A stretch of DNA of 64,000 bases from Micromonospora_H sonneratiae (GTDB lineage: Bacteria > Actinomycetota > Actinomycetes > Mycobacteriales > Micromonosporaceae): positions 1 to 64,000 of the forward strand of contig NZ_JBHTMP010000032.1 in assembly GCF_042679305.1 (NCBI RefSeq). Reading direction: 5' to 3'. This document shows, one piece after another, positions 7,309 through 15,870 of the stretch (positions are counted from its first letter, which is position 1; every line of letters starts with the position of its first letter). A program made the position numbers and the translations under genes. The notes below the pieces were generated by a model. The model was not told the DNA's origin. It made no database searches and worked only from the letters and a program-made list of their open reading frames with translations.

Positions 7309-7908
7309 ATGCTGGCGGGCATGACCGGAAAGAGCCCAGCCGGGCGGGCGTACCATCACGGCGACCTGCGCCGGGCACTGTTGTCGGCAGCCGTCGAAGC
7401 GATCGGTGAGGCCGGTCCGACGGCGCTCAGCCTGCGTGACCTGGCCCGCCGAGCCGGTGTCTCGCATGCTGCGCCGACCCACCACTTCGGCGACAAGGCG
7501 GGCCTGCTCACGGCCCTGGCTACCGATGGCTTCCGCCTGTTGGCCGGTGAGCTGACCCGGGCGGCCCAGGAGACCGGCAGCATTCTCGAGATCGGCGTGG
7601 CGTACCTGCGGTTCGCCGTCGAAAACCGGGCCCATTTCGAGGTGATGTTCCGGCCGGAGCTGTACCACCAGGACGACCCTGAGCTCGTCGCGGCCAGCCA
7701 ACAGGCCAATGCCGCGTTGCAGGCCGGTGTAGCCGCGCTGCCCGATGCGCCGAGCGGCCGGGAGGGCCGGCTGACCGGGCTCGCCGCCTGGTCGATCGTG
7801 CACGGCTTCGCCACGCTCTGGCTGGCCGGCACCCTACCGACCGACGTGCTGGGCACGGATCCGGAGGAGGCCGGGCGGTCGGTCATCCACCGCCTCTTCG
7901 CCCGCTAG
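7309..7908 (+). CDS. TetR/AcrR family regulator with WHG-like C-terminal domain
   Basis: The 199-aa protein has an N-terminal HTH (YHHGDLRRALLSAAVEAIGEAGPTALSLRDLARRAGVSHAAPTHHFGDKAGLL). Its C-terminal domain ends SIVHGFATLWLAGTLP, typical of the WHG subgroup. It is divergent from doxX and flanked by two operator palindromes. ATG 7321 (MTGKSP) is a plausible alternative start because the first ATG overlaps the operator and a possible -10, and it would then be translated from a leaderless mRNA. The ligand is not predictable. Confidence 0.88.
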   Translation: MLAGMTGKSPAGRAYHHGDLRRALLSAAVEAIGEAGPTALSLRDLARRAGVSHAAPTHHFGDKAGLLTALATDGFRLLAGELTRAAQETGSILEIGVAYLRFAVENRAHFEVMFRPELYHQDDPELVAASQQANAALQAGVAALPDAPSGREGRLTGLAAWSIVHGFATLWLAGTLPTDVLGTDPEEAGRSVIHRLFAR

Positions 7909-7942
7909 CAACGGGCGGTCGGATCGGTGCGACTGTCGGAGT

Positions 7943-8027
7943 GTCCCTGAGCTGGTCGTGTCCCTGGACCGGCCACGTCCCTGAGCTGGTCGTGTCCCTG
8001 GACCGGTCATGTCCCTGAGCGATTGCA
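7943..8027. repeat. Alternating 17-bp tandem repeat downstream of tetR
   Basis: Units GTCCCTGAGCTGGTCGT (A) and GTCCCTGGACCGGCCAC (B) alternate A-B-A-B-A at exact 17-bp steps (7943, 7960, 7977, 7994, 8011). This gives a 34-bp higher-order period. Confidence 0.9.
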
Positions 8028-8083
8028 TTCCTGGGCCACCCGATCGGAGATATCCAAGCCAGCTGGAGGAACGGGAGAGCCCG

Positions 8084-8203
8084 CTGCGGAGCTGTCGAGC
8101 TGCCCCGTCTGTGCTTCCGTGCTCCGGTGGTCCGTCCCAGTTGCATACCCGTTGCGTACCCCCGTGTGCCCCGTTTGTGCGCCCAGCTCGACAGCCTCAG
8201 CAG
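8084..8203. repeat. Large inverted repeat sharing a core with the MITE at 18.9 kb
   Basis: Arms 8084-8102 and 8184-8203 share GCTGTCGAGCTG in inverted orientation around an 81-nt loop. The same core with a following CCCCG occurs in both internal arms of the element at 18848-19133. No ORF is supported in 7909-8413. Confidence 0.65.
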
Positions 8204-8290
8204 ACCGTCCCCGCCGTGCGTGGATCCGGTGAGCAACGACAACCAGTGGACTCCTGACTCGGTAGGCCATGCGCGATCATCGTCCGGACC

Positions 8291-8329
8291 GGTGTCACAG
8301 ACCGGTGTCACGGACTGGTGTCACAGACG
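8291..8329. repeat. Three-copy 13-bp tandem repeat downstream of guaB1
   Basis: GGTGTCACAGACC, GGTGTCACGGACT and GGTGTCACAGACG run head to tail with no spacer between the divergent repeat block and the guaB1 stop. Confidence 0.85.
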
Positions 8330-8413
8330 ACGTCGCGGGCGACGTCACGGGTGACTCGGCTCGACAGGTTCCGCGACGACGGCTCCCGGGTCGCGCGCTC
8401 TGCGCGTGACAGC

Positions 8414-9865
8414 TCACCAACTCGTCGGCAGCGGCATACCTTCGGTAAAGCCGGCGGGACTCTGCACACCCACCACGGCCTTCGCGTGCAACTCGCGGAG
8501 GTTGGCCGCACCGGTATAGGTACAGGCGCTGCGTACCCCGGCCACTATCTCGTCGATCAGATCCTCCACGCCTGGTCGCGCCGGATCGAGGAACATCCGA
8601 GCGGTGGAGATGCCCTCCTCGAAGACCGCCTTACGGGCGCGGTCGAACGGACTGTCGTCGGCCGTACGGGCGCTGACGGCCCGGGCCGAGGCCATGCCGA
8701 AGCTCTCCTTGTAACGTCTGCCGTCGGCATCGGTGTAGAGGTCGCCAGGGGACTCGTACGTGCCGGCGAACCAGGAACCGATCATCACGTTGGACGCTCC
8801 GGCGGCCAGCGCCAGGGCGACGTCGCGAGGATGGCGTACGCCCCCGTCGGCCCAGACGTACCGGCCGAGTCGGCTGGCGGCTTCGGCGCAGTCCAGTACG
8901 GCGGAGAACTGTGGCCGTCCGACGCCGGTCGCCATCCGGGTGGTGCACATCGCCCCCGGCCCGACCCCGACCTTGACGATGTCCGCGCCCGCCTCGATCA
9001 GGTCCCGGGTACCGGCGGCGGTGACGACGTTACCGGCGGCGATCGGGACCGGCGGGTCGAGCGCCCGTACGGCCCGCAGCGCCGAGAGCATCCGTTCCTG
9101 ATGACCGTGTGCGGTGTCCACGACCAGTACGTCCACACCGGCTTCGAGCAGTGCGACCGCCTTGCCGGCGACGTCGCCGTTGATGCCGATCGCGGCGGCC
9201 ACCCGTAGTCGGCCCCGGTCGTCGACGGCGGGCCGGTAGAGGGTGGCCCGCAGCGCACCCTGCCGGGTCAGTACGCCGACCAGCCGACCGGCCGCGTCGA
9301 CCACCGGCGCCAACCGGCGGCGGCCCTGCCCCAGTCGGTCGAAGCCGGTACGGGGATCCGCCTCCACGCCGACCGTGTGCAGGTCGGTGGACATCACGTG
9401 GCGCAGTTGGGTGAACCGGTCCACGCCGACGGTGTCCGCATCGGTGACCACGCCGATCGGGCGGTGCTCCGGGTCCACCACGATCACCGCACCGTGCGAC
9501 CGCTTGGGCAGCAGGTGGATCGCGTCACCGATGGTGTTGGTCGGCCCCAACGTGATCGCGGTGTCGTGTACCAGGTGCCGCTGCTTCACCCAGGAGACGA
9601 CCTCGGCGACCACGTCGATCGGGATGTCCTGGGGCAGTACGGTGATCGCCCCGCGTCGGGCGGTCGTCTCGGCCATCCGACGCCCGGCTACCGCGGTCAT
9701 GTTGGCGACCACGATCGGGATCGTGGTGCCGGTGCCGTCGGCGCTGGACAGGTCGACGTCGAGTCGGGACCCGAGCGCCGAGCGGGTCGGGGTCATGAAG
9801 ACGTCGTTGTAGGTCAGGTCATGCGCGGGAGCCGCGTCGGAGAGAAACCGCACCCGGGTAATCAT
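8414..9865 (-). CDS. guaB1: GuaB1 family IMP dehydrogenase/GMP reductase-related protein
   Basis: The start ATG 9865 gives MITRVRFLSDAAPAHDLTYNDV, which fits family N-termini; an upstream start at 9934 would add 23 poorly conserved residues. The protein is a (beta/alpha)8 IMPDH/GMPR barrel with an inserted CBS pair (about residues 75-190, including the HGAVIVVDPEHRPIGVV type repeat). The nucleophile loop is GPGAMCTTRMATGVG and the IMP-binding stretch is ADGGVRHPRDVALALAAGA. Actinobacteria carry this paralogue beside the true IMPDH (GuaB2), and it acts in purine nucleotide interconversion, probably as GMP reductase. It is followed upstream on the same strand by accA3. Confidence 0.85.
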   Translation of the reverse strand: MITRVRFLSDAAPAHDLTYNDVFMTPTRSALGSRLDVDLSSADGTGTTIPIVVANMTAVAGRRMAETTARRGAITVLPQDIPIDVVAEVVSWVKQRHLVHDTAITLGPTNTIGDAIHLLPKRSHGAVIVVDPEHRPIGVVTDADTVGVDRFTQLRHVMSTDLHTVGVEADPRTGFDRLGQGRRRLAPVVDAAGRLVGVLTRQGALRATLYRPAVDDRGRLRVAAAIGINGDVAGKAVALLEAGVDVLVVDTAHGHQERMLSALRAVRALDPPVPIAAGNVVTAAGTRDLIEAGADIVKVGVGPGAMCTTRMATGVGRPQFSAVLDCAEAASRLGRYVWADGGVRHPRDVALALAAGASNVMIGSWFAGTYESPGDLYTDADGRRYKESFGMASARAVSARTADDSPFDRARKAVFEEGISTARMFLDPARPGVEDLIDEIVAGVRSACTYTGAANLRELHAKAVVGVQSPAGFTEGMPLPTSW

Positions 9866-9908
9866 TCCCGGCGAGGTCGCCCGCCGCTGACGGTCGGGAA
9901 GATCCCGG

Positions 9909-9966
9909 TGATCAGGGACCTTCCCGTACGACACGCCAGGGACACGCCGGAGTTAGTCCCTGATCA
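9909..9966. terminator. Inverted repeat at the accA3 stop codon
   Basis: TGATCAGGGAC (9909-9919) and GTCCCTGATCA (9956-9966) are perfect 11-bp complements with a 36-nt loop. On the minus strand the first arm begins at the accA3 stop codon itself. It could act as a terminator or mRNA 3' stabiliser between accA3 and guaB1. Confidence 0.55.
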
Positions 9967-11742
9967 CGAGGAAGGGGTGATGGAGCAGATCGCCGAACCG
10001 GCGGTGATCACCGCGCCGACCTCGGCGGACAGCCCACTGACCACACCCGCCTGGTGTGCGTTGAGCGGCTGCTCCATCTTCATCGCCTCGAGCACCACGA
10101 TCAGGTCGCCCTCGGCGACGGTGTCCCCGTCGGCCACAGCGATCTTGACGATCGTGCCCTGCATCGGGGAGGTGAGCGAGTTGCCGCTGGCGGCGTTGCC
10201 GGCCTTACCACCGGAGCCGCGTCGGGCTGGCCGACGGCTGGCCGGGGCACCTGATCCGGTGGCCGGGGCGGTGGCCGTACCGTTGCCGAGGCCGGCGGGC
10301 AGGGTCACCTCCAGTCGCTTGCCACCCACCTCGACCACGACGGTCTCGCGGGCGGCCGGAGCCTCCGCCGGTCCGGCGGTGGCGGTGAACGGCGGCACGG
10401 TGTTGTCGAACTCGGTCTCGATCCACCGGGTGTGTACGGCGAACGGCGCAGCGGTGAAGGCCGGGTCCCGGATCACTAGGCGGTGGAACGGCAGGGCGGT
10501 GGCCATCCCCTCGACCACCATCTCGTCCAGGGCGCGACGGGCGCGTTCCAGCGCCTCGGTCCGGGTCTCCCCGGTGATGATCACCTTGGCCAGCAGTGAG
10601 TCGAAGTTGCCGCCGATCACGTCACCGGCGGAGATGCCGGTGTCGACGCGTACCCCCGGGCCGGAGGGCAGGCGCAGCGCGGTGACCGTGCCGGGCGCGG
10701 GCAGGAAGTTGCGGCCCGGGTCCTCGCCGTTGATCCGGAACTCGATCGAGTGGCCGCGCGGGGTCGGGTCCTCGGTGAGCCGCAGCTTCTCGCCGTCGGC
10801 GATCCGGAACTGCTCGCGGACCAGGTCGATGCCGGCGGTCTCCTCGGTGACCGGGTGCTCGACCTGCAACCGGGTGTTGACCTCCAGGAACGAGATCGTC
10901 CCGTCCGCGCCGACCAGGTATTCGACCGTGCCGGCACCGTGGTAGCCGGCCTCCCGGCAGATCGCCTTGGCGCTGTCGTGGATCTCGGCGCGCTGTGCCT
11001 CGGTCAGGAACGGCGCGGGGGCCTCCTCGACCAGTTTCTGGTGCCGCCGTTGCAGGGAACAGTCCCGGGTGCCGACGACGATGACGTTGCCGTGCTGGTC
11101 AGCCAGCACCTGGGCCTCGACGTGCCGGGGCCGGTCGAGGTAGCGCTCGACGAAGCACTCACCCCGGCCGAAGGCGGCGACCGCCTCCCGGGTGGCCGAC
11201 TCGAACAGTGCCGGGATCTCCTCCATGGTGCGGGCCACCTTGAGGCCCCGCCCGCCGCCACCGAAGGCTGCCTTGATCGCCACCGGCAGGCCGTGGTCGA
11301 TGGCGAAGGCCATCACCTCGTCGGGGCCGCCGACCGGGTCCGGGGTACCGGGTACCAGGGGAGCGCCGGCCCGCTGGGCGATGTGCCGGGCGGTGACCTT
11401 GTCACCGAGGTCGCGGATCGCCTGCGGGGTCGGCCCGATCCAGGTCAGGCCCGCGTCGATGACGGCCTGCGCGAAGTCGGCGTTCTCCGCGAGGAAGCCG
11501 TAACCCGGGTGTACGGCGTCCGCCTCGGACCGCTTCGCCACGTCGAGCAGCTTGTCGATGCGCAGGTACGTCTCGGCGGCGGTGTCGCCACCCAGCGCGT
11601 ACGCCTCGTCGGCGAGGGTGGCGTGCAGCGCGTCCCGGTCGGAGTCGGCGTAGACGGCGACGCTACCCAACCCGGCGTCGCGGCAGGCGCGGATGACCCG
11701 GACGGCGATCTCGCCCCGGTTGGCGATGAGTACCTTGCGCAC
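9964..11742 (-). CDS. accA3: Acyl-CoA carboxylase alpha chain (biotin carboxylase + BCCP)
   Basis: The 592-aa protein starts at GTG 11742 with MRKVLIANRGEIAVRVIRAC. It contains the biotin-carboxylase N domain, an ATP-grasp with the glycine-rich loop KAAFGGGGRGLKVA, and the EVNTRLQVEHPVTEE catalytic motif. It ends in a biotinyl domain with VLEAMKMEQPL, whose Lys is biotinylated. It carboxylates biotin for acetyl-, propionyl- and longer acyl-CoA carboxylases, pairing with AccD beta chains and AccE. Length and layout match mycobacterial AccA3. Its usual partners accD, accE and maf are also here on the same strand but displaced (16.5, 23.6 and 32.5 kb), and birA, which would biotinylate it, is at 34.4 kb. 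Confidence 0.95.
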   Translation of the reverse strand: MRKVLIANRGEIAVRVIRACRDAGLGSVAVYADSDRDALHATLADEAYALGGDTAAETYLRIDKLLDVAKRSEADAVHPGYGFLAENADFAQAVIDAGLTWIGPTPQAIRDLGDKVTARHIAQRAGAPLVPGTPDPVGGPDEVMAFAIDHGLPVAIKAAFGGGGRGLKVARTMEEIPALFESATREAVAAFGRGECFVERYLDRPRHVEAQVLADQHGNVIVVGTRDCSLQRRHQKLVEEAPAPFLTEAQRAEIHDSAKAICREAGYHGAGTVEYLVGADGTISFLEVNTRLQVEHPVTEETAGIDLVREQFRIADGEKLRLTEDPTPRGHSIEFRINGEDPGRNFLPAPGTVTALRLPSGPGVRVDTGISAGDVIGGNFDSLLAKVIITGETRTEALERARRALDEMVVEGMATALPFHRLVIRDPAFTAAPFAVHTRWIETEFDNTVPPFTATAGPAEAPAARETVVVEVGGKRLEVTLPAGLGNGTATAPATGSGAPASRRPARRGSGGKAGNAASGNSLTSPMQGTIVKIAVADGDTVAEGDLIVVLEAMKMEQPLNAHQAGVVSGLSAEVGAVITAGSAICSITPSS

Positions 11743-11830
11743 GCTGATCCCCTCTGGCTGGCTGATGACCCTCTGGCTCGTGAATGGGGGGCTCCCGGAG
11801 ATTACTGAACGGGAGTTTAACGGCCATGTT

Positions 11831-11843
11831 GATCAACTTGATC
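11831..11843. promoter_or_regulatory. Candidate PadR operator 1
   Basis: GATCAACTTGATC is a 13-bp perfect palindrome about its central base, 69 bp upstream of the likely PadR start. Its TCAA-N-TTGA core matches the palindrome TCAAGCTTGA before the downstream ABC operon. Confidence 0.5.
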
Positions 11844-11911
11844 AGTCGGCGGTGTGGGATGTTGCACTGGATTCGCCAGTTTAGTCAAATTTGTTTATTA
11901 CGCTGTTGGCC

Positions 11912-12568
11912 GTGTCAGCAACCCGCATGATGATCCTTGGTCTGGTCAACTGGATGCAGCCGGTGCACGGCTACGACGTACGCCGTGAGCTGTTGAGCTG
12001 GAACGCCGACAAGTGGGCGAACATCCAACCCGGATCCATCTACCACGCCCTACGCAAGTTGACGGCCGAGGGGCTGCTCCGTGAGGTGGCCACCGAGCAG
12101 GTCGGCGGTCGCCCGGCGCGGACCACGTACGAGGTGACGGCCAAGGGGCGGGAGGAGTTCGAGAGCCTGCTCCGTGACCTGTGGTGGCAACTCCACCAGC
12201 CGAGCGACCCGTTCTCCGCCGCCTTCTCCTTCCTGCCCGCCCTGCCCCGCGAGGAGGCCGCGGCGGCCCTGCGTAACCGGGCACGGCTGCTACGCGCGGG
12301 TAACGAGTCGATGCGTGCCTCGTTGGACTCGGATTGGATCAGGAGGTCGAAGCCGGTCCACGTGGGGTGGATGTACGAGCTGTGGTGTGCCCGGGCCGAG
12401 GCGGACATCGCCTGGTGCGAGCGGATCGCCGGACTGATCGAGTCGGGGATGCCGTACCTGCCGGCGGAGTTGGCGCAGCAGGAGGGCTGGGAGGGCTGGC
12501 ACGCGATGGTCGATCAGGGGGAGCGGGTGGTGGGCGGAAAGTCGACAGTGGAGGACAACGAGCAATAA
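11912..12568 (+). CDS. PadR family transcriptional regulator
   Basis: GTG 11912 (VSATRMMILGLVNW) is chosen over TTG 11891; ATG 11927 is also possible. The N-terminal winged helix reads ILGLVNWMQPVHGYDVRRELLSWNADKWANIQPGSIYHALRKLTAEGLLR with the wing GRPARTTYEVTAKGREEF. A helical C-terminal dimerisation domain (PadR_C/Vir-like) follows. The gene directly precedes a DrrAB-type exporter on the same strand, with palindromes of the same TCAA/TTGA type upstream of both. This supports autoregulation plus control of the exporter, as known for PadR proteins such as LadR. Confidence 0.9.
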   Translation: MSATRMMILGLVNWMQPVHGYDVRRELLSWNADKWANIQPGSIYHALRKLTAEGLLREVATEQVGGRPARTTYEVTAKGREEFESLLRDLWWQLHQPSDPFSAAFSFLPALPREEAAAALRNRARLLRAGNESMRASLDSDWIRRSKPVHVGWMYELWCARAEADIAWCERIAGLIESGMPYLPAELAQQEGWEGWHAMVDQGERVVGGKSTVEDNEQ

Positions 12569-12578
12569 TCAAGCTTGA
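12569..12578. promoter_or_regulatory. Candidate PadR operator 2, before the DrrAB-type operon
   Basis: The perfect 10-bp palindrome TCAAGCTTGA begins immediately after the PadR stop codon, followed by an unusual A-rich AAAAAAGCTATAT stretch that may contain the exporter promoter. Confidence 0.5.
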
Positions 12579-12697
12579 CCAAAAAAGCTATATCGCGTTA
12601 GCTTCGACCGAGCGTTGGGGTGGACGCCTTCTGGCGTGGTCCCCGGGGGAAGCCGGCCGACGGCATCGGCCGTCGGCCAGACCACCAGGAGCAGAAG

Positions 12698-13654
12698 ATG
12701 ATTGAGACCAGGGGGCTGCGGAAGTCGTTCCGCTCCCGCCAGGGCAAGGAGACCAGGACCGTCGACGCGGTGCGTGGCGTCGACCTCGTCGTACCCAAGG
12801 GGGAGATCTTCGGCTTCCTCGGGCCGAACGGGGCGGGCAAGACCACCACCCTGCGAATGTTGGCCACCCTCATCGAGCCGGACGGCGGTGAAGCCGTCGT
12901 GGCCGGCGCGAACCTGCGTACCGAGCCGGCCGAGGTGCGCCGCCGCATCGGCTACGTCGCCCAGGGTGGCAGCACCTGGGACGAGTCGACCGCCCGCGAG
13001 GAGTTGGTGCTGCACGCCCGGATGTACGGCATCGGCAAGGCCGACGCACAGCAACGGGCCACCCGGGCCCTGTCGGCGTTCCAGCTCACCGAGTACGCCG
13101 ACCGTAAGTGCAAGACCTATTCCGGAGGCCAGCGCCGTCGGGTCGACATCGCCCTCGGCATCATCCACGAGCCGCAGATCGTGTTCCTGGACGAGCCGAC
13201 CACCGGTCTCGACCCGCAGAGCCGGGCGCACATGTGGGACGAGATCCGCCGGCTGCGCGGCGAGGGCATGACGGTCTTCATCACGACGCACTACCTGGAC
13301 GAGGCCGACGCGCTCTGCGACCGGATCTCGATCATGGACCACGGCGAGATAGTCGCCGAGGGTACGCCGGCCGAACTCAAGCGGGAGATCGCCGGGGACG
13401 TGGTGCTCGTCGGCATCGACGGTTTAGTGCCGCAGGCCGCCCAACTGCTGGACACCCAGCCCTACGTGACCAAGCTGGAGACCCCCGAGGAGGGCGGGCT
13501 GCGCCTCTACGTCGACGAGGGCGCGACCGCGATCCCACAGATCCTCCGGGTGCTGGACGGGGCCGGTCTGGCCCTGCGCTCCATCGAGCTGCACCGGCCC
13601 AGCCTCGACGACGTGTTCCTCACCAAGACCGGCCGTTCGCTGCGCGAGTCCTGA
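12698..13654 (+). CDS. DrrA family ABC transporter ATP-binding protein
   Basis: ATG 12698 follows a GGAGCAGAAG ribosome site; an upstream ATG in frame at 12620 lacks one. The 318-aa ATPase has Walker A GPNGAGKTTT, signature YSGGQRRRVDIA, Walker B VFLDEPTTGLD and switch His ITTHYLDEAD, plus the C-terminal extension (SLDDVFLTKTGRSLRES) typical of daunorubicin-resistance DrrA proteins. It powers the membrane protein encoded next. The PadR regulator lies upstream. The exported compound is unknown. The stop codon starts a 26-bp tandem repeat. Confidence 0.92.
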   Translation: MIETRGLRKSFRSRQGKETRTVDAVRGVDLVVPKGEIFGFLGPNGAGKTTTLRMLATLIEPDGGEAVVAGANLRTEPAEVRRRIGYVAQGGSTWDESTAREELVLHARMYGIGKADAQQRATRALSAFQLTEYADRKCKTYSGGQRRRVDIALGIIHEPQIVFLDEPTTGLDPQSRAHMWDEIRRLRGEGMTVFITTHYLDEADALCDRISIMDHGEIVAEGTPAELKREIAGDVVLVGIDGLVPQAAQLLDTQPYVTKLETPEEGGLRLYVDEGATAIPQILRVLDGAGLALRSIELHRPSLDDVFLTKTGRSLRES

Positions 13655-13703
13655 ACACCGCGTCCGCAACCGGCTGCTGAACACCGCGTCCGCAACCCGA
13701 GCC
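13652..13703 (+). repeat. Stop-anchored 26-bp tandem repeat after drrA-type gene
   Basis: Unit 1 (13652-13677) begins with the stop codon TGA and continues ACACCGCGTCCGCAACC. Unit 2 (13678-13703) repeats TGAACACCGCGTCCGCAACC exactly before diverging. Confidence 0.9.
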
Positions 13704-13734
13704 TCGAATCCGCGCACCTGAACGGGGAGACCTG

Positions 13735-14499
13735 ATGAAACTCTTCCGCGACACCTGGTTGATCTTCCAACGGCAGACCCAGTTGCTGGTCCGCCAACCC
13801 GTCTGGCTCTTCGTCGGCATCTTCCAGCCGGTGATGTACCTGACGCTCTTCGCGCCGCTGCTCAAGCCGGCACTGAAGCCGCTCGGTGCCACCACCGACG
13901 CCGAGATGTACCGGATATTCATTCCCGGCCTGCTGGTCATGCTGGCCATCTTCGGGGGCCTGTTCCAGGGCTTCGGCCTGATCGCCGAGCTACGGGCCGG
14001 CATCCTCGAACGGTCCCGGGTCACCCCGGTCAGCCGGTTCGCCCTGCTCCTGGGCCGGTCCCTACGGGACGTCGTGTCCCTGCTCATGCAGGCCGTGATC
14101 ATCACGGTACTGGCGTTGGCCTTCGGCCTACGGGTGCAGCTCGGTCACCTGCTGCTGGCGTACCTGCTGCTGGCGCTGATCGCGCTGATGACCTCGACCG
14201 TCTCGTACGGCGTGGCGTTGATGGTCAAGAGCGAGGACGCGTTGGCGCCACTGATGAACACCGTCGCCCAGCCGGTCCTGCTGCTCTCCGGCATCCTGCT
14301 CCCGCTGGCCTTCGCGCCCGGTTGGCTCAAGCGGGTCGCCGACTGGAACCCGTTCTCCTGGGCGGTGGACGGAGCCCGCGCGTTGTTCGCCGGCAACATC
14401 GACGACCCGTCGGTCTGGCAGGGGCTGACGATCATCGCCGTGATCACCGTACTGGCCGTGGTCTGGGCGGCTCGCGAGTTCGCCCGCAGCGTCCGCTGA
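13735..14499 (+). CDS. DrrB family ABC-2 type permease
   Basis: The 254-aa protein has six predicted TM helices. Typical ABC-2 features are present, such as LFIGIFQPVMYLTLF-like helix 1 (here WLFVGIFQPVMYLTLFAPLL), an extracytoplasmic loop, RSRVTPVSRFALLLGR and LLLSGILLPLAFAPGWLKRVADWNPFSWAVDGARAL. ATG 13735 is preceded by AACGGGGAGACCTG. It forms the membrane half of the exporter with the ATPase encoded 80 bp upstream. Its stop codon also starts a tandem repeat. Confidence 0.9.
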   Translation: MKLFRDTWLIFQRQTQLLVRQPVWLFVGIFQPVMYLTLFAPLLKPALKPLGATTDAEMYRIFIPGLLVMLAIFGGLFQGFGLIAELRAGILERSRVTPVSRFALLLGRSLRDVVSLLMQAVIITVLALAFGLRVQLGHLLLAYLLLALIALMTSTVSYGVALMVKSEDALAPLMNTVAQPVLLLSGILLPLAFAPGWLKRVADWNPFSWAVDGARALFAGNIDDPSVWQGLTIIAVITVLAVVWAAREFARSVR

Positions 14500-14555
14500 C
14501 CGGGTCGGTCGACCGGCCCGTGACCGGGTCGGTCGACGGCACCTGACCGGCGGGG
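14497..14555 (+). repeat. Stop-anchored 23-24-bp tandem repeat after drrB-type gene
   Basis: Unit 1 (14497-14520) starts with the stop codon: TGACCGGGTCGGTCGACCGG. Unit 2 (14521-14543) starts TGACCGGGTCGGTCGACGGC, and a partial third unit TGACCGGCGGGG follows at 14544. Confidence 0.9.
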
Positions 14556-14612
14556 CGAGAGCCGCATCTCACTTCGGCGGGGCCCGGCCCGAGCGCTTGT
14601 AGCGTAACGGCC

Positions 14613-15809
14613 GTGCCCCGCCTCACCCATGACCGAATCACCTGGTTGACCTATGCCCAACTCGGCGTCTGGGGATTCTTCCTCTACGGATTCGGGCCGG
14701 TCGTGCCGCTGTTGCGGGACGAACAGGACACCAGCGCCGCAGTCGCCAGCCTGCACAGCACCAGCCTGGCCGTCGGCGCGCTGATCGGCGGGTTCCTCTT
14801 CCCCGTACTGGCCCGACGGATCGGTCGCGGCCGGACCCTCTGGCTCAGCCTCGCCGGGATCGCCGTCGGGGCTGCCGCCCTGTCCATCCTCCGGCCGCTG
14901 CCCGCCACCCTTACCGCCGTCGTCGTCGCCGCCACCTTCGGCACGATGGCGGTCTGCGGGGTCAACACCGCGCTTACCGAACACCACCGCGCCGCCGCAC
15001 CCGCCGCGATCAGCGAAGCCAACGCCGCCTGCGCCGGCATGGGCATCCTCGCCCCCATCGTCATCGGGCTCGCGGTCGGTGCCGGCATCGGCTGGCGGCC
15101 GGCGCTGGCCGTCGAGGTCGGCCTGATCGCACTCGTCGCGCTGGCCGCCGTGGTGTTCCGGGTACGCCTACCGCAGGGCACCACCGCTGCCGCGGCTGCC
15201 GGCAGCCGATCGGGGCGGCTGCCCCGGGCGTACTGGATCGCCTGGGCCCTGATGGGACTCACCGGCTCGATCGAGGTGTGCCTGTCGCTCTGGTCAGCCG
15301 ATGTGCTGCGGTCACACGCGGGCATGTCCCCGGGTGGGGCGTCCGCCGCACTCTCCTCGATCGTCGGCGGCATGTTCCTCGGCCGACTCGTCGGTGGACG
15401 GATCGCCCTGCGGGTCGCCCCGGTGCCGCTGCTGCTGGCCGCGCTCACCGTGTCGATGGTCGGCTTCCTGGTGTTCTGGGCGTCGCCGATCGGCTGGATC
15501 GCCGTCGGCGGGTTGACGATCCTGGGGCTGGGTAACGCGATGCACTATCCACTCGCGATCTCGATCGCGCTGGCCGCCGCCCAGGGACAGGCCGACCGGG
15601 CGGCGGGCTACTCGTCGTACTCGATGGCGGTCGGGTTCGGGATCGCGCCGGTCGTACTCGGCTGGGTGGCGGATGGCGTCGGTCCGCACCTGGCGTTCCT
15701 GATCCTGCCGGGGTTCATCGTGGTGGCCGCGCTGCTGGTCCTGCGGCTCGGCCGACTCCTCCGCCCCCACCCGACGGCACCCTCCCCGGCAACCCCCGCC
15801 CGGGTGTAG
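14613..15809 (+). CDS. MFS transporter
   Basis: The 398-aa protein has twelve predicted TM helices in two six-helix halves. The MFS loop 2-3 signature is present as GGFLFPVLARRIGRGRTLWLS, and the equivalent in the second half is GRLVGGRIALRVAPVPLL. The start is GTG 14613 (VPRLTHDRITW). No ribosome site is obvious, so the gene may be read from a short leader. It follows the DrrAB-type genes but is separated by repeats and a 113-bp gap. The substrate cannot be predicted. A sugar or drug exporter is possible. Confidence 0.85.
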   Translation: MPRLTHDRITWLTYAQLGVWGFFLYGFGPVVPLLRDEQDTSAAVASLHSTSLAVGALIGGFLFPVLARRIGRGRTLWLSLAGIAVGAAALSILRPLPATLTAVVVAATFGTMAVCGVNTALTEHHRAAAPAAISEANAACAGMGILAPIVIGLAVGAGIGWRPALAVEVGLIALVALAAVVFRVRLPQGTTAAAAAGSRSGRLPRAYWIAWALMGLTGSIEVCLSLWSADVLRSHAGMSPGGASAALSSIVGGMFLGRLVGGRIALRVAPVPLLLAALTVSMVGFLVFWASPIGWIAVGGLTILGLGNAMHYPLAISIALAAAQGQADRAAGYSSYSMAVGFGIAPVVLGWVADGVGPHLAFLILPGFIVVAALLVLRLGRLLRPHPTAPSPATPARV

Positions 15810-15870
15810 GGCAGGGGTGCCACGAACAGGACGTACCGGACTGTCTGCGCGCTGACCGGGCCCCGCTGGG

